Part shown: positions 44,129-56,299 of the stretch, in pieces
How the letters are laid out: every line of letters begins with the position of its first letter
Position numbering within the stretch: position 1 is the stretch's first letter
Source of the DNA: Mycobacterium celatum
Lineage (GTDB): Bacteria > Actinomycetota > Actinomycetes > Mycobacteriales > Mycobacteriaceae
Direction of reading: 5' to 3'
NCBI RefSeq assembly: GCF_002101595.1
Contig: NZ_LQOM01000025.1
Span: 1 to 64,000, forward strand
DNA length: 64,000 bases
Made by a program: the position numbers and the translations under genes
The notes under the pieces: generated by a model
Database searches by the model: none
Told to the model about the DNA's origin: nothing
What the model saw: the letters and a program-made list of their open reading frames with translations, nothing else

Positions 44129-45742
<1,614 letters not shown>

Positions 45743-45747
45743 GGGTG

Positions 45748-47727
45748 ATGGGCTTCGACACGGTTCTGGTCGCCAACCGCGGGGAGATCGCCGTCCGGGT
45801 GATCCGCACGTTGAAGGCGATGGGCATCCGATCGGTCGCGGTGTACAGCGACGCCGACGCCAACGCACGTCACGTCGCCGAGGCGGACGTCGCGGTACGC
45901 ATCGGGCCGCCACCCGCCCGCGACAGCTATCTCAACATCGCCGCGGTCGTCGACGCTGCGGTGCGCACCGGGGCGCAGGCGGTACACCCCGGATACGGCT
46001 TCCTCTCGGAGAACGCGGATTTCGCTTCGGCGTTGGCGTCCGCCGGGTTGACCTTCATCGGCCCGCCCACCACAGCGATCCAGACGATGGGCGACAAGAT
46101 CGCCGCCAAAGCGACGGTGTCGGAGTTCGGGGTTCCGGTAGTGCCCGGCATTGCCCGGCCCGGGTTGACCGACGCCGAACTGATCGCCGCCGCCGAGGAG
46201 GTCGGCTACCCGGTGCTGGTCAAGCCGTCGGCCGGCGGCGGCGGCAAGGGCATGCGGCTGGTCGAACGGGCCGCGGACCTGCCCGCCGCACTGACCAGTG
46301 CCCGCCGCGAATCAGCCGCCGCCTTCGGCGACGACACACTGTTCCTGGAACGATTCGTGCTGCGGCCCAGACACATCGAGGTCCAGGTGCTGGCCGATAC
46401 CTACGGCAACGTGGTACACCTCGGCGAACGGGAGTGCAGCCTGCAGCGGCGGCACCAGAAGGTCGTCGAGGAGGCGCCGTCGCCGCTGCTGGACGCGACG
46501 ACGAGGGCCCGGATCGGCGCCGCCGCCTGTGACACCGCGCGCAGTGTGGACTACACCGGGGCCGGCACGGTCGAATTCATTGTCTCCGCCGACAAGCCGG
46601 AGGAGTTCTTCTTCATGGAGATGAACACCCGCTTGCAGGTCGAGCACCCGGTCACCGAGATGGTCACGGGCTGGGACCTGGTCGAGTGGCAGGTCCGCAT
46701 CGCCGCGGGGGAGAAGCTGACCGCTACCCAATCCGACATCACCCTGCACGGTCATGCGATCGAAGCCCGGATCTACGCCGAGGACCCGGCCCGCGGATTC
46801 CTGCCGACCGGCGGCGACGTGCTGACGCAGGTGGAGCCGAAAGGCCCTGGGGTGCGGGTGGATTCGGGTCTGTCGGCCGGGATGGTGGTCGGCAGCCAGT
46901 ACGATCCGATGCTGGCCAAGGTGATCGCCCACGCCGCCGACCGTCCCGCCGCGCTGAGAGCGCTGGACCGGGCGCTGGCCGACACCGCAGTGCTCGGTGT
47001 GGTGACCAATGTGGAGTTCGCCCGGTTCCTGCTGACCGATCCCGACGTCGTCGCCGGGCGGTTGGACACCGGGCTGCTGGACCGGAGGGCCGGCGATTTC
47101 GTCGCGGCGCCGCCGTCAGACGAACACTTCATCGCCGCGGCAGCCTACCGGTGGCTGCGGCTGTGGCCGGCGCCCGGCGCCGACCTGTGGCAGGTGCCGT
47201 CCGGCTGGCGCGTCGGCGCCGCCGCACCCGTCAGTGTGCGGCTGCGGGCCGGCGAACGCACCGACCACGTGTACATCACCGGCACCCCCGCCGACGCGGC
47301 TGCTCGCATCGAAGACGACGAAAACCATTCGCTGCAAGCACATCTGGCGGACGGGCGGCTGGTGCTGACACTCGACGGCGTGCGAACGGAGTACGCCGTC
47401 GCGTCGGCGGAGCACCAGATCTGGCTGCACGGTGCCGGGACCACCGCCGTGCTCGAGGAGGTGCGGGAAGCGCCGGTGCGCCCCGACGACGCGCACAGCG
47501 GCGACGCCGAATTGACCAGCCCGATGCCGGGATCGGTCGTCGCAGTAGGGGTCGACGACGGCGTCGACGTGCAGACCGGGGCGATGATTGTCACCGTCGA
47601 GGCGATGAAGATGGAACATGCGCTGACGGCGCCCGTCGACGGCGTCGTGGAGCTTCTCGTCGCGGTCGGCGACCAGGTCAAGGTAGGCCAGCCGCTGGCC
47701 CGGATCAAGGCGAACACGAAAGGCTAA
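45748..47727 (+). CDS. accA1: biotin carboxylase / biotin carrier alpha subunit
   Basis: A 659-residue alpha subunit: an N-terminal biotin carboxylase domain ([14 protein letters not shown]), ATP-grasp with the glycine loop [25 protein letters not shown], a linker, and a C-terminal biotinyl domain with EAMKMEH, biotin lysine Lys621. It provides carboxybiotin to AccD1 for leucine catabolism. The start is ATG 45748, five bases after the accD1 stop, with GAGGG just upstream; a much longer open frame reaching back into accD1 is not coding. It ends three bases before fadE19. Confidence 0.96.
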   Translation: MGFDTVLVANRGEIAVRVIRTLKAMGIRSVAVYSDADANARHVAEADVAVRIGPPPARDSYLNIAAVVDAAVRTGAQAVHPGYGFLSENADFASALASAGLTFIGPPTTAIQTMGDKIAAKATVSEFGVPVVPGIARPGLTDAELIAAAEEVGYPVLVKPSAGGGGKGMRLVERAADLPAALTSARRESAAAFGDDTLFLERFVLRPRHIEVQVLADTYGNVVHLGERECSLQRRHQKVVEEAPSPLLDATTRARIGAAACDTARSVDYTGAGTVEFIVSADKPEEFFFMEMNTRLQVEHPVTEMVTGWDLVEWQVRIAAGEKLTATQSDITLHGHAIEARIYAEDPARGFLPTGGDVLTQVEPKGPGVRVDSGLSAGMVVGSQYDPMLAKVIAHAADRPAALRALDRALADTAVLGVVTNVEFARFLLTDPDVVAGRLDTGLLDRRAGDFVAAPPSDEHFIAAAAYRWLRLWPAPGADLWQVPSGWRVGAAAPVSVRLRAGERTDHVYITGTPADAAARIEDDENHSLQAHLADGRLVLTLDGVRTEYAVASAEHQIWLHGAGTTAVLEEVREAPVRPDDAHSGDAELTSPMPGSVVAVGVDDGVDVQTGAMIVTVEAMKMEHALTAPVDGVVELLVAVGDQVKVGQPLARIKANTKG

Positions 47728-47730
47728 GCT

Positions 47731-48891
47731 GTGCCTGACTTTATTGCCACCGGGACGCTTCCCGACGAGTACCAGCAGTTGGCCAAGACGGTCCGCGACT
47801 TCGCGCAGAGCGTGGTCGCGCCGGTCGCTGCCCGCCACGACGCCGAGCACTCTTTCCCCTACGAGGTGGTGGCCGGCATGGCCGAGATGGGGCTGTTCGG
47901 CCTGCCGTTCCCCGAAGAGTGGGGCGGCATGGGCGGCGACTACTTCGCGTTGTGCCTGGCGCTCGAGGAACTGGGCAAGGTGGACCAAAGCGTGGCGATC
48001 ACGCTGGAGGCCGGGGTGTCGCTGGGTGCCATGCCGATTTACCGGTTCGGCACCGAAGAGCAGAAGCGAGAGTGGTTGCCGCAGTTGGCCAGTGGCCGCG
48101 CGCTCGGCGCGTTCGGGCTGACCGAGGCGGGCGGTGGCAGCGACGCCGGCGCCACCAAGACCACCGCCCGCCTCGACGACGGGCACTGGGTGATCAACGG
48201 ATCCAAGCAGTTCATCACCAACTCCGGCACGGACATCACGAAGCTGGTCACCGTCACCGCCGTCACCGGTGAACAGGGTGGCCGCAAGGAGATCTCGTCG
48301 ATCCTGGTACCGGTGCCCACACCGGGTTTCACCGTCGAACCGGCCTACGACAAGGTGGGCTGGAAGGCTTCCGACACCCATCCGCTGACGTTCGAAGACG
48401 TGCGAGTGCCGCAGGAAAACCTGCTCGGCGAACGCGGCCGCGGCTATGCCAACTTCCTGCGCATCCTCGACGAGGGCCGAATCGCGATCGCCGCGCTGTC
48501 CACCGGCGCCGCGCAGGGCTGCGTGGACGAGAGCATCAAGTATGCCCGCGAGCGTGAGGCATTCGGTCAACCGATCGCCCGCTATCAGGCCATCGAGTTC
48601 ACCATCGCCCGGATGGAGGCCCGTGCGCACACGGCCCGCACCGCCTACTACGACGCCGCGGCTCTGATGCTGGCCGGTAAGCCCTTCAAGAAGCAGGCAG
48701 CGATCGCCAAGTTGGTGGCCAGCGAGGCCGCCATGGACAACGCCCGCGACGCCACCCAGATCCACGGCGGCTACGGGTTCATCAACGAGTTCCCGGTCGC
48801 TCGGCATTACCGGGACAGCAAGATCCTGGAAATCGGTGAAGGGACCAGCGAAGTGCAACTGATGGTGATCGCCAGAGAGGTGGGATTGTGA
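47731..48891 (+). CDS. fadE19: acyl-CoA dehydrogenase (isovaleryl-CoA type)
   Basis: A 386-residue FAD enzyme with AFGLTEAGGGSDAG, the ITN.G substrate-FAD motif (FITNSGTDI), GWKASDTHPL, the conserved AFGQPIARYQA and YGFINEFPVARHYRD. The catalytic Glu for this group is expected near the YGF...R region; I cannot place it with certainty. By position it is Rv2500c and probably converts isovaleryl- or other branched acyl-CoA to the enoyl-CoA used by AccA1/AccD1. The start is GTG 47731, three bases after accA1. Its stop overlaps the next start (GTGA). Confidence 0.94.
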   Translation: MPDFIATGTLPDEYQQLAKTVRDFAQSVVAPVAARHDAEHSFPYEVVAGMAEMGLFGLPFPEEWGGMGGDYFALCLALEELGKVDQSVAITLEAGVSLGAMPIYRFGTEEQKREWLPQLASGRALGAFGLTEAGGGSDAGATKTTARLDDGHWVINGSKQFITNSGTDITKLVTVTAVTGEQGGRKEISSILVPVPTPGFTVEPAYDKVGWKASDTHPLTFEDVRVPQENLLGERGRGYANFLRILDEGRIAIAALSTGAAQGCVDESIKYAREREAFGQPIARYQAIEFTIARMEARAHTARTAYYDAAALMLAGKPFKKQAAIAKLVASEAAMDNARDATQIHGGYGFINEFPVARHYRDSKILEIGEGTSEVQLMVIAREVGL

Positions 48892-49379
48892 CGGAGGAGC
48901 AGCGCGCCGTAGTCCAGCGCGGGCTGTGGTTCGAGGAATTCGAGATCGGGGTGCGCTATCTGCACCGCCCCGGCCGCACGATCACCGAGGCCGACAACGT
49001 GTTGTTCACCACGTTGACGATGAACACCCAAGCGCTGCACCTGGACGCCGCGTTTTCCGACGCGCTGCCACCGTTCCACCAGCGGCTGGTCAACTCGATG
49101 TTCACGCTGTCGACACTGGTCGGGTTGTCCGTCGCGCAACTGACCCAGGGCACCATCGTCGCCAACCTCGGATTCTCCGAAATCGCCTTCCCCAAGCCAC
49201 TTTTCCACGGCGACACACTGTACGCCGAGACCGTGATCACCGGCAAACGGGAATCCAAGAGCCGCCCAGGGGAGGGCATCCTCACGTTCGCCCACACTGG
49301 GCGCAACCAGCACGGCGACGTCGTCGCCACCGCGACACGCAAAACCCTGGTGCGCATGAGGCCGGCCGATGACGCTTGA
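48888..49379 (+). CDS. MaoC-like enoyl-CoA hydratase (Rv2499c homologue)
   Basis: A 163-residue single hot-dog protein. It has WFEEFEIGVRYLHRPGRTITEAD, the substrate helix motif TLTMNTQALHLD (catalytic Asn/His pattern of MaoC hydratases) and PLFHGDTLYAET. The M. tuberculosis homologue Rv2499c is linked to hydration of itaconyl- or mesaconyl-type C5 dicarboxyl-CoA, feeding the lyase encoded next. The start is GTG 48888, overlapping the fadE19 stop. It overlaps the following lyase gene by 11 bases, the deepest overlap in the operon. Confidence 0.85.
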   Translation: MTEEQRAVVQRGLWFEEFEIGVRYLHRPGRTITEADNVLFTTLTMNTQALHLDAAFSDALPPFHQRLVNSMFTLSTLVGLSVAQLTQGTIVANLGFSEIAFPKPLFHGDTLYAETVITGKRESKSRPGEGILTFAHTGRNQHGDVVATATRKTLVRMRPADDA

Positions 49380-50187
49380 CAACCCGGGCCCGGCGTGGCT
49401 GTTCTGCCCGGCCGATCGGCCGGAGCGGTTCGAAAAGGCAGCTGCTGCAGCCGATGTCGTGATACTCGACCTGGAAGATGGATGTGCTGCCGCAGATCGG
49501 GCGGCCGCGCGCAAAGCCCTTGTCGACGTTGCTCTCGACCCGGCCCGCACCGTGGTGCGCGTCAACCCGTTCGGCACGGACGACCAAGCCAAAGACCTCG
49601 ACGCCCTGTCCCGCACAAGCTACGACACCGTGATGCTTCCCAAATGCGAAGCGCCCGAACAGGTCACCGCGCTGGCACCGCTGGACGTCGTCGTGCTCGT
49701 CGAGTCGCCGCTGGGCGCGCTGACCGTCACCGACAACGTCCGTGCCGACAACGCCGTCGCGGCGATGTGGGGAGCGGAGGACCTGTTCGCCGTGCTGGGC
49801 GGCACCGCCAACCGCTACCCGGACGGCACCTACCGGGAGGTGGCCCGCCACGTCCGGTCGCAGTCGCTGCTCGCCGCCAAGGCCTACGGCCGTCTGGCGC
49901 TGGATTCGGTCTACCTCGACATCAAGGATCTCGACGGGCTGCGCGCCGAGGTCGACGACGCGGTGGCGGTCGGGTTCGACGCGAAGGTTGCTATCCATCC
50001 CAGCCAGGTGCCGGTGATCCGGGCCGGCTACGCCCCGACGCCGGACCAAGTGCAGTGGGCGCGACACGTGCTCGCCGCGGCCGCCGATGAACGCGGTGTC
50101 TTCGCATTTGAAGGCATAATGGTAGATGCGCCAGTGTTGCGGCGAGCCGAGCGAATCGTGCAGCTGGCGACTGACTCCGGCTCGTAG
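49369..50187 (+). CDS. citE: CitE-like beta-hydroxyacyl-CoA lyase (Rv2498c homologue)
   Basis: A 272-residue HpcH/HpaI-family lyase with VILDLEDG, RVNPFGTD, MLPKCE, VESPLGAL and the C-terminal AKVAIHPSQVPVI that caps the active site. There is no citrate lyase complex nearby, so the historical name citE is misleading. The M. tuberculosis homologue Rv2498c is reported to cleave (S)-citramalyl-CoA and (R)-HMG-CoA, serving itaconate use and leucine breakdown. Its place after the carboxylase, dehydrogenase and hydratase fits that. The start is ATG 49369 inside the end of the MaoC gene. Confidence 0.93.
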   Translation: MTLDNPGPAWLFCPADRPERFEKAAAAADVVILDLEDGCAAADRAAARKALVDVALDPARTVVRVNPFGTDDQAKDLDALSRTSYDTVMLPKCEAPEQVTALAPLDVVVLVESPLGALTVTDNVRADNAVAAMWGAEDLFAVLGGTANRYPDGTYREVARHVRSQSLLAAKAYGRLALDSVYLDIKDLDGLRAEVDDAVAVGFDAKVAIHPSQVPVIRAGYAPTPDQVQWARHVLAAAADERGVFAFEGIMVDAPVLRRAERIVQLATDSGS

Positions 50188-50253
50188 CAGTCCCGGTCGT
50201 CCGGGTTTGCTCTGACCCGCCGCGCACCCGCGTGACCGCGGGAAGGAGGCGGT

Positions 50254-51348
50254 GTGGCCGAGCTTGCCCAGAGCCCGATGACTGTCGACCTCGATCCGGT
50301 GCAACTCGTCGCGCCGGATGGGACGCCGACCGCTGAAGACCGTTACAGCCGTGAGCTTCCGGACGAAACCCTGTGCTGGCTCTACGAGATGATGGTGGTC
50401 ACCCGCGATCTGGACACCGAGCTGGTCAACTTGCAGCGCCAGGGTGAATTGGCTTTGTATGCGCCATGCCGCGGCCAGGAGGCGGCGCAGGTGGGGGCGA
50501 CGGCCTGTCTACGTAAGTCGGACTGGCTGTTCCCGCAGTATCGCGAGTTGGGTGCGTTCCTGGTGCGCGGCATCCCGGCCAGCCACGTCGGCGCCATGTG
50601 GCGCGGAACGTGGCACGGCGGCCTGGAATTCATCAAAAAATGTTGCGCTCCGATCTCGATTCCGGTCGGCACACACGCGTTGCACGCCGTCGGGGCGGCG
50701 ATGGCCGCGCAGCGCCTCGGCGAGGATTCCATGACGGTCGCCTTCCTCGGCGACGGCGCCACCAGCGAGGGCGACGTGCACGAGGCGTTAAACGTCGCGG
50801 CTGTCTTCGGTGCGCCGTGTGTGTTCTACGTGCAGAACAACCAGTGGGCGATCTCGGTGCCGCTGTGCCGGCAGACCATTGCGCCGTCGATCGCGCACAA
50901 GGCGATCGGCTATGGGATGCCGGGCATTCGGGTGGACGGCAATGACGTGCTGGCCTGCTATGCGCTGATGGCCGAGGCGTCCGCCCGGGCCCGGGCCGGC
51001 GGCGGTCCGACACTGATCGAGGCGGTCACCTATCGGCTCGGCCCGCACACCACATCCGACGACCCGACGCGCTACCGCAGCCGTGACGAACTCGAGCACT
51101 GGCTGGCGCTGGACCCGATTCCGCGTTACCGGGCCTATCTTGAGGGCCGGGGGCTGTGGTCGGAGCGGCTTGCCGATCGGGTGGCGGCGCGGTCCCGGCG
51201 GCTGTGTGCCGAGTTGCGCGACACGCTGTTCGGCGCGTCCGACGTCGACATCGACGAGGTGTTCACCACGGTCTACGCGGAGATGACGCCCGCGTTGGAG
51301 GCGCAGCGCCGAGATCTGCGGGTGGAACTGGGGGAGGAGCCGCGATGA
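50254..51348 (+). CDS. bkdA: branched-chain keto-acid dehydrogenase E1 alpha
   Basis: A 364-residue thiamine-diphosphate enzyme. The ThDP/Mg motif begins GDGATSEGDVHEALN and continues to NNQWAIS; EAVTYRLGPHTTSDDPTRYR is the phosphorylation-loop equivalent. With BkdB it decarboxylates branched 2-oxo acids from Leu, Ile and Val. The start is GTG 50254 with a strong GAAGGAGG site after a 66-base gap, the largest in the operon, so an internal promoter is possible. It is the homologue of Rv2497c (annotated pdhA in older records). Confidence 0.94.
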   Translation: MAELAQSPMTVDLDPVQLVAPDGTPTAEDRYSRELPDETLCWLYEMMVVTRDLDTELVNLQRQGELALYAPCRGQEAAQVGATACLRKSDWLFPQYRELGAFLVRGIPASHVGAMWRGTWHGGLEFIKKCCAPISIPVGTHALHAVGAAMAAQRLGEDSMTVAFLGDGATSEGDVHEALNVAAVFGAPCVFYVQNNQWAISVPLCRQTIAPSIAHKAIGYGMPGIRVDGNDVLACYALMAEASARARAGGGPTLIEAVTYRLGPHTTSDDPTRYRSRDELEHWLALDPIPRYRAYLEGRGLWSERLADRVAARSRRLCAELRDTLFGASDVDIDEVFTTVYAEMTPALEAQRRDLRVELGEEPR

Positions 51349-52376
51349 CGCAGATCGTCGAACCGCCCACTCGCGCCGCGACATTGCCAGGTGCCGAGCA
51401 GACGCTGACCATGGTGGCCGCGCTCAACCGCGCGCTGCACGACGCGATGGCCGCCGACGATCGGGTGCTGGTGTTCGGGGAGGACGTCGCGGCCCAGGGC
51501 GGCGTGTTCCGGGTCACGGAGGGGCTGGCCGAGACGTTCGCTTCCGACCGCTGCTTCGACACCCCGCTGGCGGAGTCCGCGGTGATCGGCATCGCGGTGG
51601 GCCTGGCGCTGCGCGGATTCAAGCCCGTGCCGGAGATCCAGTTCGACGGCTTCGCCTACCCGGCGTTCGACCAGATAGTCAGCCATCTGGCCAAGTACCG
51701 CACCCGCACCCGCGGCGAAATCGACATGCCGGTCACCGTGCGGATCCCGTCGTTCGGCGGAATCGGTGCGGTCGAACACCATTCGGAGTCCACCGAGTCG
51801 TACTGGGCGCACACCGCCGGCTTGAAGGTCGTGGTCCCGTCGTCGCCGTCGGACGCGTATTGGCTTTTGCGCCATGCCATCAACTGTCCGGACCCGGTGA
51901 TGTTCTTAGAGCCCAAGCGGCGCTACTGGGGCCGCGAGGTCGTCGACACCCAGCAGCCCGGGCCACCGATCGGGCAGGCGGTGGTGCGCCGTGACGGCAC
52001 CGACGTCACCGTGCTGACGTACGGCGGTTTGGTGGCCACGGCGTTGTCCACCGCGGAAATGGCTGCGGCCCAACGGGGTTGGAGTCTGGAAGTGGTCGAC
52101 CTGCGGTCGCTGGTGCCGCTGGACTTCGACACCGTGGCCGCGTCGATCCGCCGCACCGGGCGCTGCGTGGTACTGCACGAGGGACCGCGAAGCCTGGGTT
52201 ATGGCGCCGGGCTGGCTGCCCGCATCCAAGAGGAGATGTTTTACGAATTGGAGGCTCCGGTGTTGCGCGCGTGCGGGTTTGACACCCCCTACCCGCCGGC
52301 GCGGCTCGAGAAGCTGTGGCTGCCCGGGCCCGACCGGCTGATGGACTGCGTCGAGCGAGCCCTGGAGCTTCCGTGA
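51345..52376 (+). CDS. bkdB: branched-chain keto-acid dehydrogenase E1 beta
   Basis: A 343-residue transketolase-like beta subunit: [37 protein letters not shown], and [20 protein letters not shown] in the middle. It pairs with BkdA to form the alpha2beta2 E1. The start ATG 51345 overlaps the bkdA stop (ATGA) and has GGGGAGGAG upstream. It overlaps bkdC in the same way, so the three subunits are translationally coupled. It is the homologue of Rv2496c. Confidence 0.94.
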   Translation: MTQIVEPPTRAATLPGAEQTLTMVAALNRALHDAMAADDRVLVFGEDVAAQGGVFRVTEGLAETFASDRCFDTPLAESAVIGIAVGLALRGFKPVPEIQFDGFAYPAFDQIVSHLAKYRTRTRGEIDMPVTVRIPSFGGIGAVEHHSESTESYWAHTAGLKVVVPSSPSDAYWLLRHAINCPDPVMFLEPKRRYWGREVVDTQQPGPPIGQAVVRRDGTDVTVLTYGGLVATALSTAEMAAAQRGWSLEVVDLRSLVPLDFDTVAASIRRTGRCVVLHEGPRSLGYGAGLAARIQEEMFYELEAPVLRACGFDTPYPPARLEKLWLPGPDRLMDCVERALELP

Positions 52377-53509
52377 GCGTCAAACCGTTCGTCGTCCCGG
52401 ATCTCGGCGAAGGGCTCGAGGAGGTGACGCTGTCGAGCTGGAACGTCGCCGTCGGTGACGACGTCGAAATCAACCAGCCGCTGTGCTCGGTGGAGACTGC
52501 CAAGGCAGAAGTCGAAATCCCGAGCCCGTACGCGGGCCGAATCGTCGAAACGCATGGCGCCGAAGGCGACGTGCTGCCGGTCGGCGCGCTGCTGGTGCGG
52601 ATCGACACCCTGTCTGATACCGCATCGAACGGTGAATCACCCACGCGCACACCGGTGCTCGTGGGATACGGCGCCGATCACACGCTCGACGCGAGCAGGC
52701 GCCCGAAAGCCAAGCCGCCGGTGCGCAAACTGGCCGCCGAGCTGGGTGTCGACCTGGCCCGCGTGCCGCCCGGTCCCGACGGCCTGATCAGTCGCGAGGC
52801 CGTACTCGCGGCGGCCGAACACACGGACGTCGCCTACGACGTGTTGCCGGTGCGCGGCGTGCAGGCCGAGATGGCCCAACGAATGACGTTGGCCCGCAGC
52901 CAGATTCCCGACGCCCATGCCAGCGTGCAGGCCGACTGCACCAATCTGGTGCGGCTGCACGAGCGACTGCAGGTCACGCCGTTCGCGCTCACCCTGCGGT
53001 TCGTGGCCCTCGCGCTGCAGCACCACACGATCCTCAACTCCACCTGGGTCGACGGGCCCGACGGCCCGCAGGTGCGCAGTCACCACGCGGTGCATCTGGG
53101 TTTCGCGGTCGCCGCACCCCGGGGTCTGCTGGTGCCCGTCGTCGCCGACGCGCAGCAGATGACCACCAGGCAGCTCGCCGACACGGTGGCCCGGCTGACC
53201 GAACAGGCGCGCGCCGGCACGCTGAAGCCCGCGCAGCTGAGAGGCTCCACGTTCACCGTGTCGAACTTCGGCGCGCTCGGACTCGACGAGGGCGTGCCGG
53301 TGATCAACTATCCGGAGGCGGCCATCCTGGGCATGGGCTCGCTCAAGCCGCGGCCGATGGCCCTCGACGACCAGGTCGTCGTGCGCCCCCAGATGACCTT
53401 GACCTGCGCATTCGACCACCGCGTTGCCGACGGCGCGCAGGTCGCCGCGTTCCTGGGCGAGCTACGGGGCCTCCTCGAGTCACCGGAGACGGCGCTGCTG
53501 GACCTTTAG
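52373..53509 (+). CDS. bkdC: branched-chain keto-acid dehydrogenase E2 (dihydrolipoyl acyltransferase)
   Basis: A 378-residue E2: one lipoyl domain with VETAKAEVE (Lys44 lipoylated), a peripheral-subunit-binding segment (about 120-155), and a catalytic acyltransferase domain ending FDHRVADGA (His and Asp of the active site). It transfers the branched acyl group to CoA. The start GTG 52373 overlaps the bkdB stop. No E3 is encoded here; by analogy the common Lpd would serve. It overlaps the convergent echA14 by four bases. It is the homologue of Rv2495c. Confidence 0.94.
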   Translation: MSVKPFVVPDLGEGLEEVTLSSWNVAVGDDVEINQPLCSVETAKAEVEIPSPYAGRIVETHGAEGDVLPVGALLVRIDTLSDTASNGESPTRTPVLVGYGADHTLDASRRPKAKPPVRKLAAELGVDLARVPPGPDGLISREAVLAAAEHTDVAYDVLPVRGVQAEMAQRMTLARSQIPDAHASVQADCTNLVRLHERLQVTPFALTLRFVALALQHHTILNSTWVDGPDGPQVRSHHAVHLGFAVAAPRGLLVPVVADAQQMTTRQLADTVARLTEQARAGTLKPAQLRGSTFTVSNFGALGLDEGVPVINYPEAAILGMGSLKPRPMALDDQVVVRPQMTLTCAFDHRVADGAQVAAFLGELRGLLESPETALLDL

Positions 53510-54270
53510 GCGTTGTTGCCCCGGGCGGCGGCCAGCCGGGCCGCGAACTCCGGTGAGCGGATCGACGCGGCCTGCGGGCCCAGCTCGGTGTCCTTGGCCA
53601 GTTCATGCTGCTCGTCGTCGAGCGATCCGGGGCTGGCGGTGGCGCGCATGGTGGCCTTGGTCGCCAGCACCACCTCCCGCGGCGCCGCAGCGGGCCCGGC
53701 CGCTAGTTCCAGCGCAGCGGCCACCGGGTCGTCGGCAACGGACAGCGCAAGGCCATGGCGCACAGCGGATTCCGCGTCGAAGCGCATACCGAACAGCAAG
53801 GTGGCGCGGGCGACTTGCGGACCCACGGCGCGCTGCAGCATCCACGTCGCACCGCCGCCGGGGTGCAGGCCAAGCTTCTGGAAGCGGGCGTCGAACAACG
53901 CGGCCGGCCCGGCGATGCGCACATCGGCGGCCAGCGCCAGGTTCAGCCCGGCGCCGACCGCCGCGCCGTTGACCGCCGCGATCGTCGGCAGCGTGCACTT
54001 GCCGACGGCCATGAACCCGTCGTAGAGGGCCAGCAGCCCTTCCTCGGCGGCTTCGCCCAGGGCGCTGAGGTCGGCACCTGCGCAGAACGCCTTGCCGGCC
54101 CCGGTGACCACGACGGCGTGCACGTCCGGATCTGCCTCGGCCCGCTCGACCGCGGCCCGCAACTGGGCCGACATCGCGGCGGTGACGGCGTTACGCCGTT
54201 CCGGATCGTTGACGGTGATCAGCGCGACGCGGTCATCGGCGCGGTAGAGAACCAGATCGGGCTGGGCCAT
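53506..54270 (-). CDS. echA14: enoyl-CoA hydratase/isomerase family protein
   Basis: A 254-residue crotonase-fold protein with the oxyanion-hole motifs [12 protein letters not shown] and [19 protein letters not shown]. The region that usually holds the second catalytic Glu (PExG) reads HPGGGATW, so normal hydratase chemistry is doubtful; this is, as far as I recall, a feature shared with Rv2486 (EchA14). The start is ATG 54270, with GGAGGTGG upstream; an in-frame start at 54294 precedes that site. It is convergent with bkdC, their stops overlapping. A role as isomerase, thioesterase-like or non-enzymatic protein is possible. Confidence 0.9.
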   Translation of the reverse strand: MAQPDLVLYRADDRVALITVNDPERRNAVTAAMSAQLRAAVERAEADPDVHAVVVTGAGKAFCAGADLSALGEAAEEGLLALYDGFMAVGKCTLPTIAAVNGAAVGAGLNLALAADVRIAGPAALFDARFQKLGLHPGGGATWMLQRAVGPQVARATLLFGMRFDAESAVRHGLALSVADDPVAAALELAAGPAAAPREVVLATKATMRATASPGSLDDEQHELAKDTELGPQAASIRSPEFAARLAAARGNNA

Positions 54271-54616
54271 GTGCCACCTCCGCGAGCTAAACATCCGGCC
54301 AGGCGAGCTCAGAGTAGTAGGATTGCCATCGGCGACCCGCGCTCAGCGCGCCGTCGAGGAGCATGTTTCATTGCCATGCAAGTGTCGCCGGCGAGCCGAA
54401 CCGCGGACCGCGGCCGCTATTCGACATATTTCCAATGTAGGTCGTAGGCCAGCGGGCGATCCGTTCAACCATTCAGCAAATTCGCACAATTAGCTCCGTC
54501 CGCGCTTCGGCCGGTTTAGCTTGAGCTTGGCAGCGGCCCAACGCTGTTGAAAGGTGCGGCGGCGGCGGTGACGTGGTCGGCGAGAAAGGTCATTGGACCG
54601 GGGCGGAGTCGCGACG
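54271..54616. other. intergenic region, 346 bases
   Basis: Divergent spacer between echA14 and the WS/DGAT gene. It holds a tight hairpin CGCGCT-C-AGCGCG (54338-54350). I see no convincing small ORF, tRNA or mobile-element end. Promoters for both genes must lie here, but no strong pair of hexamers stands out. Confidence 0.4.
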
Positions 54617-56041
54617 ATGGTTGACGCCGCCGAAATGCCCAGCGAGCTGGGACCCGCCGACTATTTGATGCATCGGCGCGAAGCCCATAGCCATGCACGG
54701 TTGGGCAGCATGGGAGTCGTTTTCCTCGACGCCGTGCCGGACTGGAACCGGTTTCGCGCCCATTTCGAAGGTGCCTCCCGTCGGGTGCCGCGGCTGCGGC
54801 AGAAAGTAGTCGTGCCCACCCTCCCGACGACCGCACCGCGCTGGGTGGTGGATCCGGACTTCGACGTGAACTTTCACGTGCGTCGGATGCGTGTTCCTGA
54901 GCCTGGCACTCCGCGGGAAGTCTTCGACCTGGCCGACGAGCTGCTGCGGTCACCGATGGACACGTCGCGACCGCTGTGGATCGCCACGTTGGTCGAGGGC
55001 CTTGCCGACGGTACGTCTGCGCTGCTTTTCCGCATCGGCCATGCGCTCACCGACGGGATCGGCGCCCTCGAGATGTTCGCGCAGGTCCCCACTCTGGAGC
55101 GCGATCCGCCGGGCGAGTCGCCACCTCCGGCACCGATTCCGCAGAATCTGTCCCCCGACGACCTGATGTGGGAGGGCATCAGACGCCAGCCCCGAGCCCT
55201 CGTCGAGGGAGTCCGGCGCGCGCTGTGGGGCGCATTGCGCGCGGTTGGCCGGTTGATGCGCAATCCGGTGTCGGCGCTGGTAGGCGGCGTGGGCTACGCC
55301 CGGTCGGCGGTGCGAGTGATGAGCCGGCCCGTCGAGCCGTCACCGTTGCTGCGCCAGCGCGGCTCGGTACGCCGCAGCGAAGCGCTCGACATCGGTCTCT
55401 CCGCCCTGCACAGCGCCGCCAAAGCCGGCGGCGGTTCTTTGAACGACGCCTATCTGGCCGCCCTGTGCGGCGCGCTGGGGCGCTATCACCGGGCGCTTGG
55501 CGCGCCGATCGACGCGCTGCCGATGGCGGTGCCGGTGAACGTGCGCGGTGAAGCGGACCTCACCGCCGCCAACCAGGTCAGTAGCGTCATGCTGGCAGCC
55601 CCGGTCGGCGAGGACGATCCCGTCACTCGCATGGGCAAGATCCGTGCACAGATGACACAGCGCCGAAACGAGCCCGCGCGCGACGTCAGCCACTCGATTG
55701 CACGCCTGGTGAGCGTTTTGCCGGCGGCCCTGCTGACCGCGATGAGCAGCGGGGGATTCGTCGATGTGGTGGCCAGCAATGTGCCTTCGTACCGCGGCGA
55801 TATCTACCTCGCGGGAGCGAAAGTGCTACGGCAGCATGGTCTCGCGTCGGTGCCCGGCGTGGGAATGGTCGTGGTGCTGTTGTCTGCCGGCGACCGGTGC
55901 ACCGTCACCGTCAACTACGACAGAGCCGCCATCCGGGAACAGGAATTGTTTGCCCGGTGCCTGCGTGAGGGTTTCGACGAGATACTCAAACTGGCGGGTG
56001 AACCGGTGCCGCGCGCGTTCGCCGTCGACGGCGAACAGTGA
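54617..56041 (+). CDS. WS/DGAT-family acyltransferase (paralogue of 57731-59206)
   Basis: A 474-residue protein of the wax ester synthase / diacylglycerol acyltransferase family. It has PRWVVDPDFDVNFHVRR, a catalytic motif GHALTDG in place of HHxxxDG (second His, Asp and Gly kept), SLNDAYLAALCGALGRYH, and a late VASNVPSYRGDIYLAGA. It would acylate an alcohol or diacylglycerol. The start ATG 54617 is chosen by alignment with the paralogue 3 kb downstream; a TTG at 54593 is possible. The two copies flank tRNA-Arg and lipQ. M. tuberculosis has one copy here (Rv2484c), so this one is an extra duplicate. Confidence 0.88.
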   Translation: MVDAAEMPSELGPADYLMHRREAHSHARLGSMGVVFLDAVPDWNRFRAHFEGASRRVPRLRQKVVVPTLPTTAPRWVVDPDFDVNFHVRRMRVPEPGTPREVFDLADELLRSPMDTSRPLWIATLVEGLADGTSALLFRIGHALTDGIGALEMFAQVPTLERDPPGESPPPAPIPQNLSPDDLMWEGIRRQPRALVEGVRRALWGALRAVGRLMRNPVSALVGGVGYARSAVRVMSRPVEPSPLLRQRGSVRRSEALDIGLSALHSAAKAGGGSLNDAYLAALCGALGRYHRALGAPIDALPMAVPVNVRGEADLTAANQVSSVMLAAPVGEDDPVTRMGKIRAQMTQRRNEPARDVSHSIARLVSVLPAALLTAMSSGGFVDVVASNVPSYRGDIYLAGAKVLRQHGLASVPGVGMVVVLLSAGDRCTVTVNYDRAAIREQELFARCLREGFDEILKLAGEPVPRAFAVDGEQ

Positions 56042-56054
56042 TCAGCCTGACGAG

Positions 56055-56128
56055 TGCCCCCGGCAGGACTCGAACCTGCGACCACAAGATTAGAAGTCAT
56101 GCGCTCTGTCCAGCTGAGCTACGGGGGC
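56055..56128 (-). tRNA. tRNA-Arg (UCU)
   Basis: A 74-base cloverleaf on the minus strand. Acceptor GCCCCCG/CGGGGGC with discriminator A, D-arm GCTCAGCTGGACAGAGC, anticodon loop CTTCTAA (anticodon TCT), T-arm GCAGG/CCTGC. The anticodon stem CATGA/TCTTG has a U-U mismatch at 29-41. CCA is not encoded. Confidence 0.95.
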
Positions 56129-56299
56129 CGGAAAGACTTACGCGCAGGTCAGTGTATCCAACGCCGCGACACGCCAAGTCCCGACGCGCAACGCCGATCG
56201 AAATCCCCTTGGCGGGATTAGTGATTCGCTAACCTGTGACGCGCGACACACGTACGCTGACCGGCGACGTGTGGGCCGACGTCAAGGAGTGGCGTTGCC

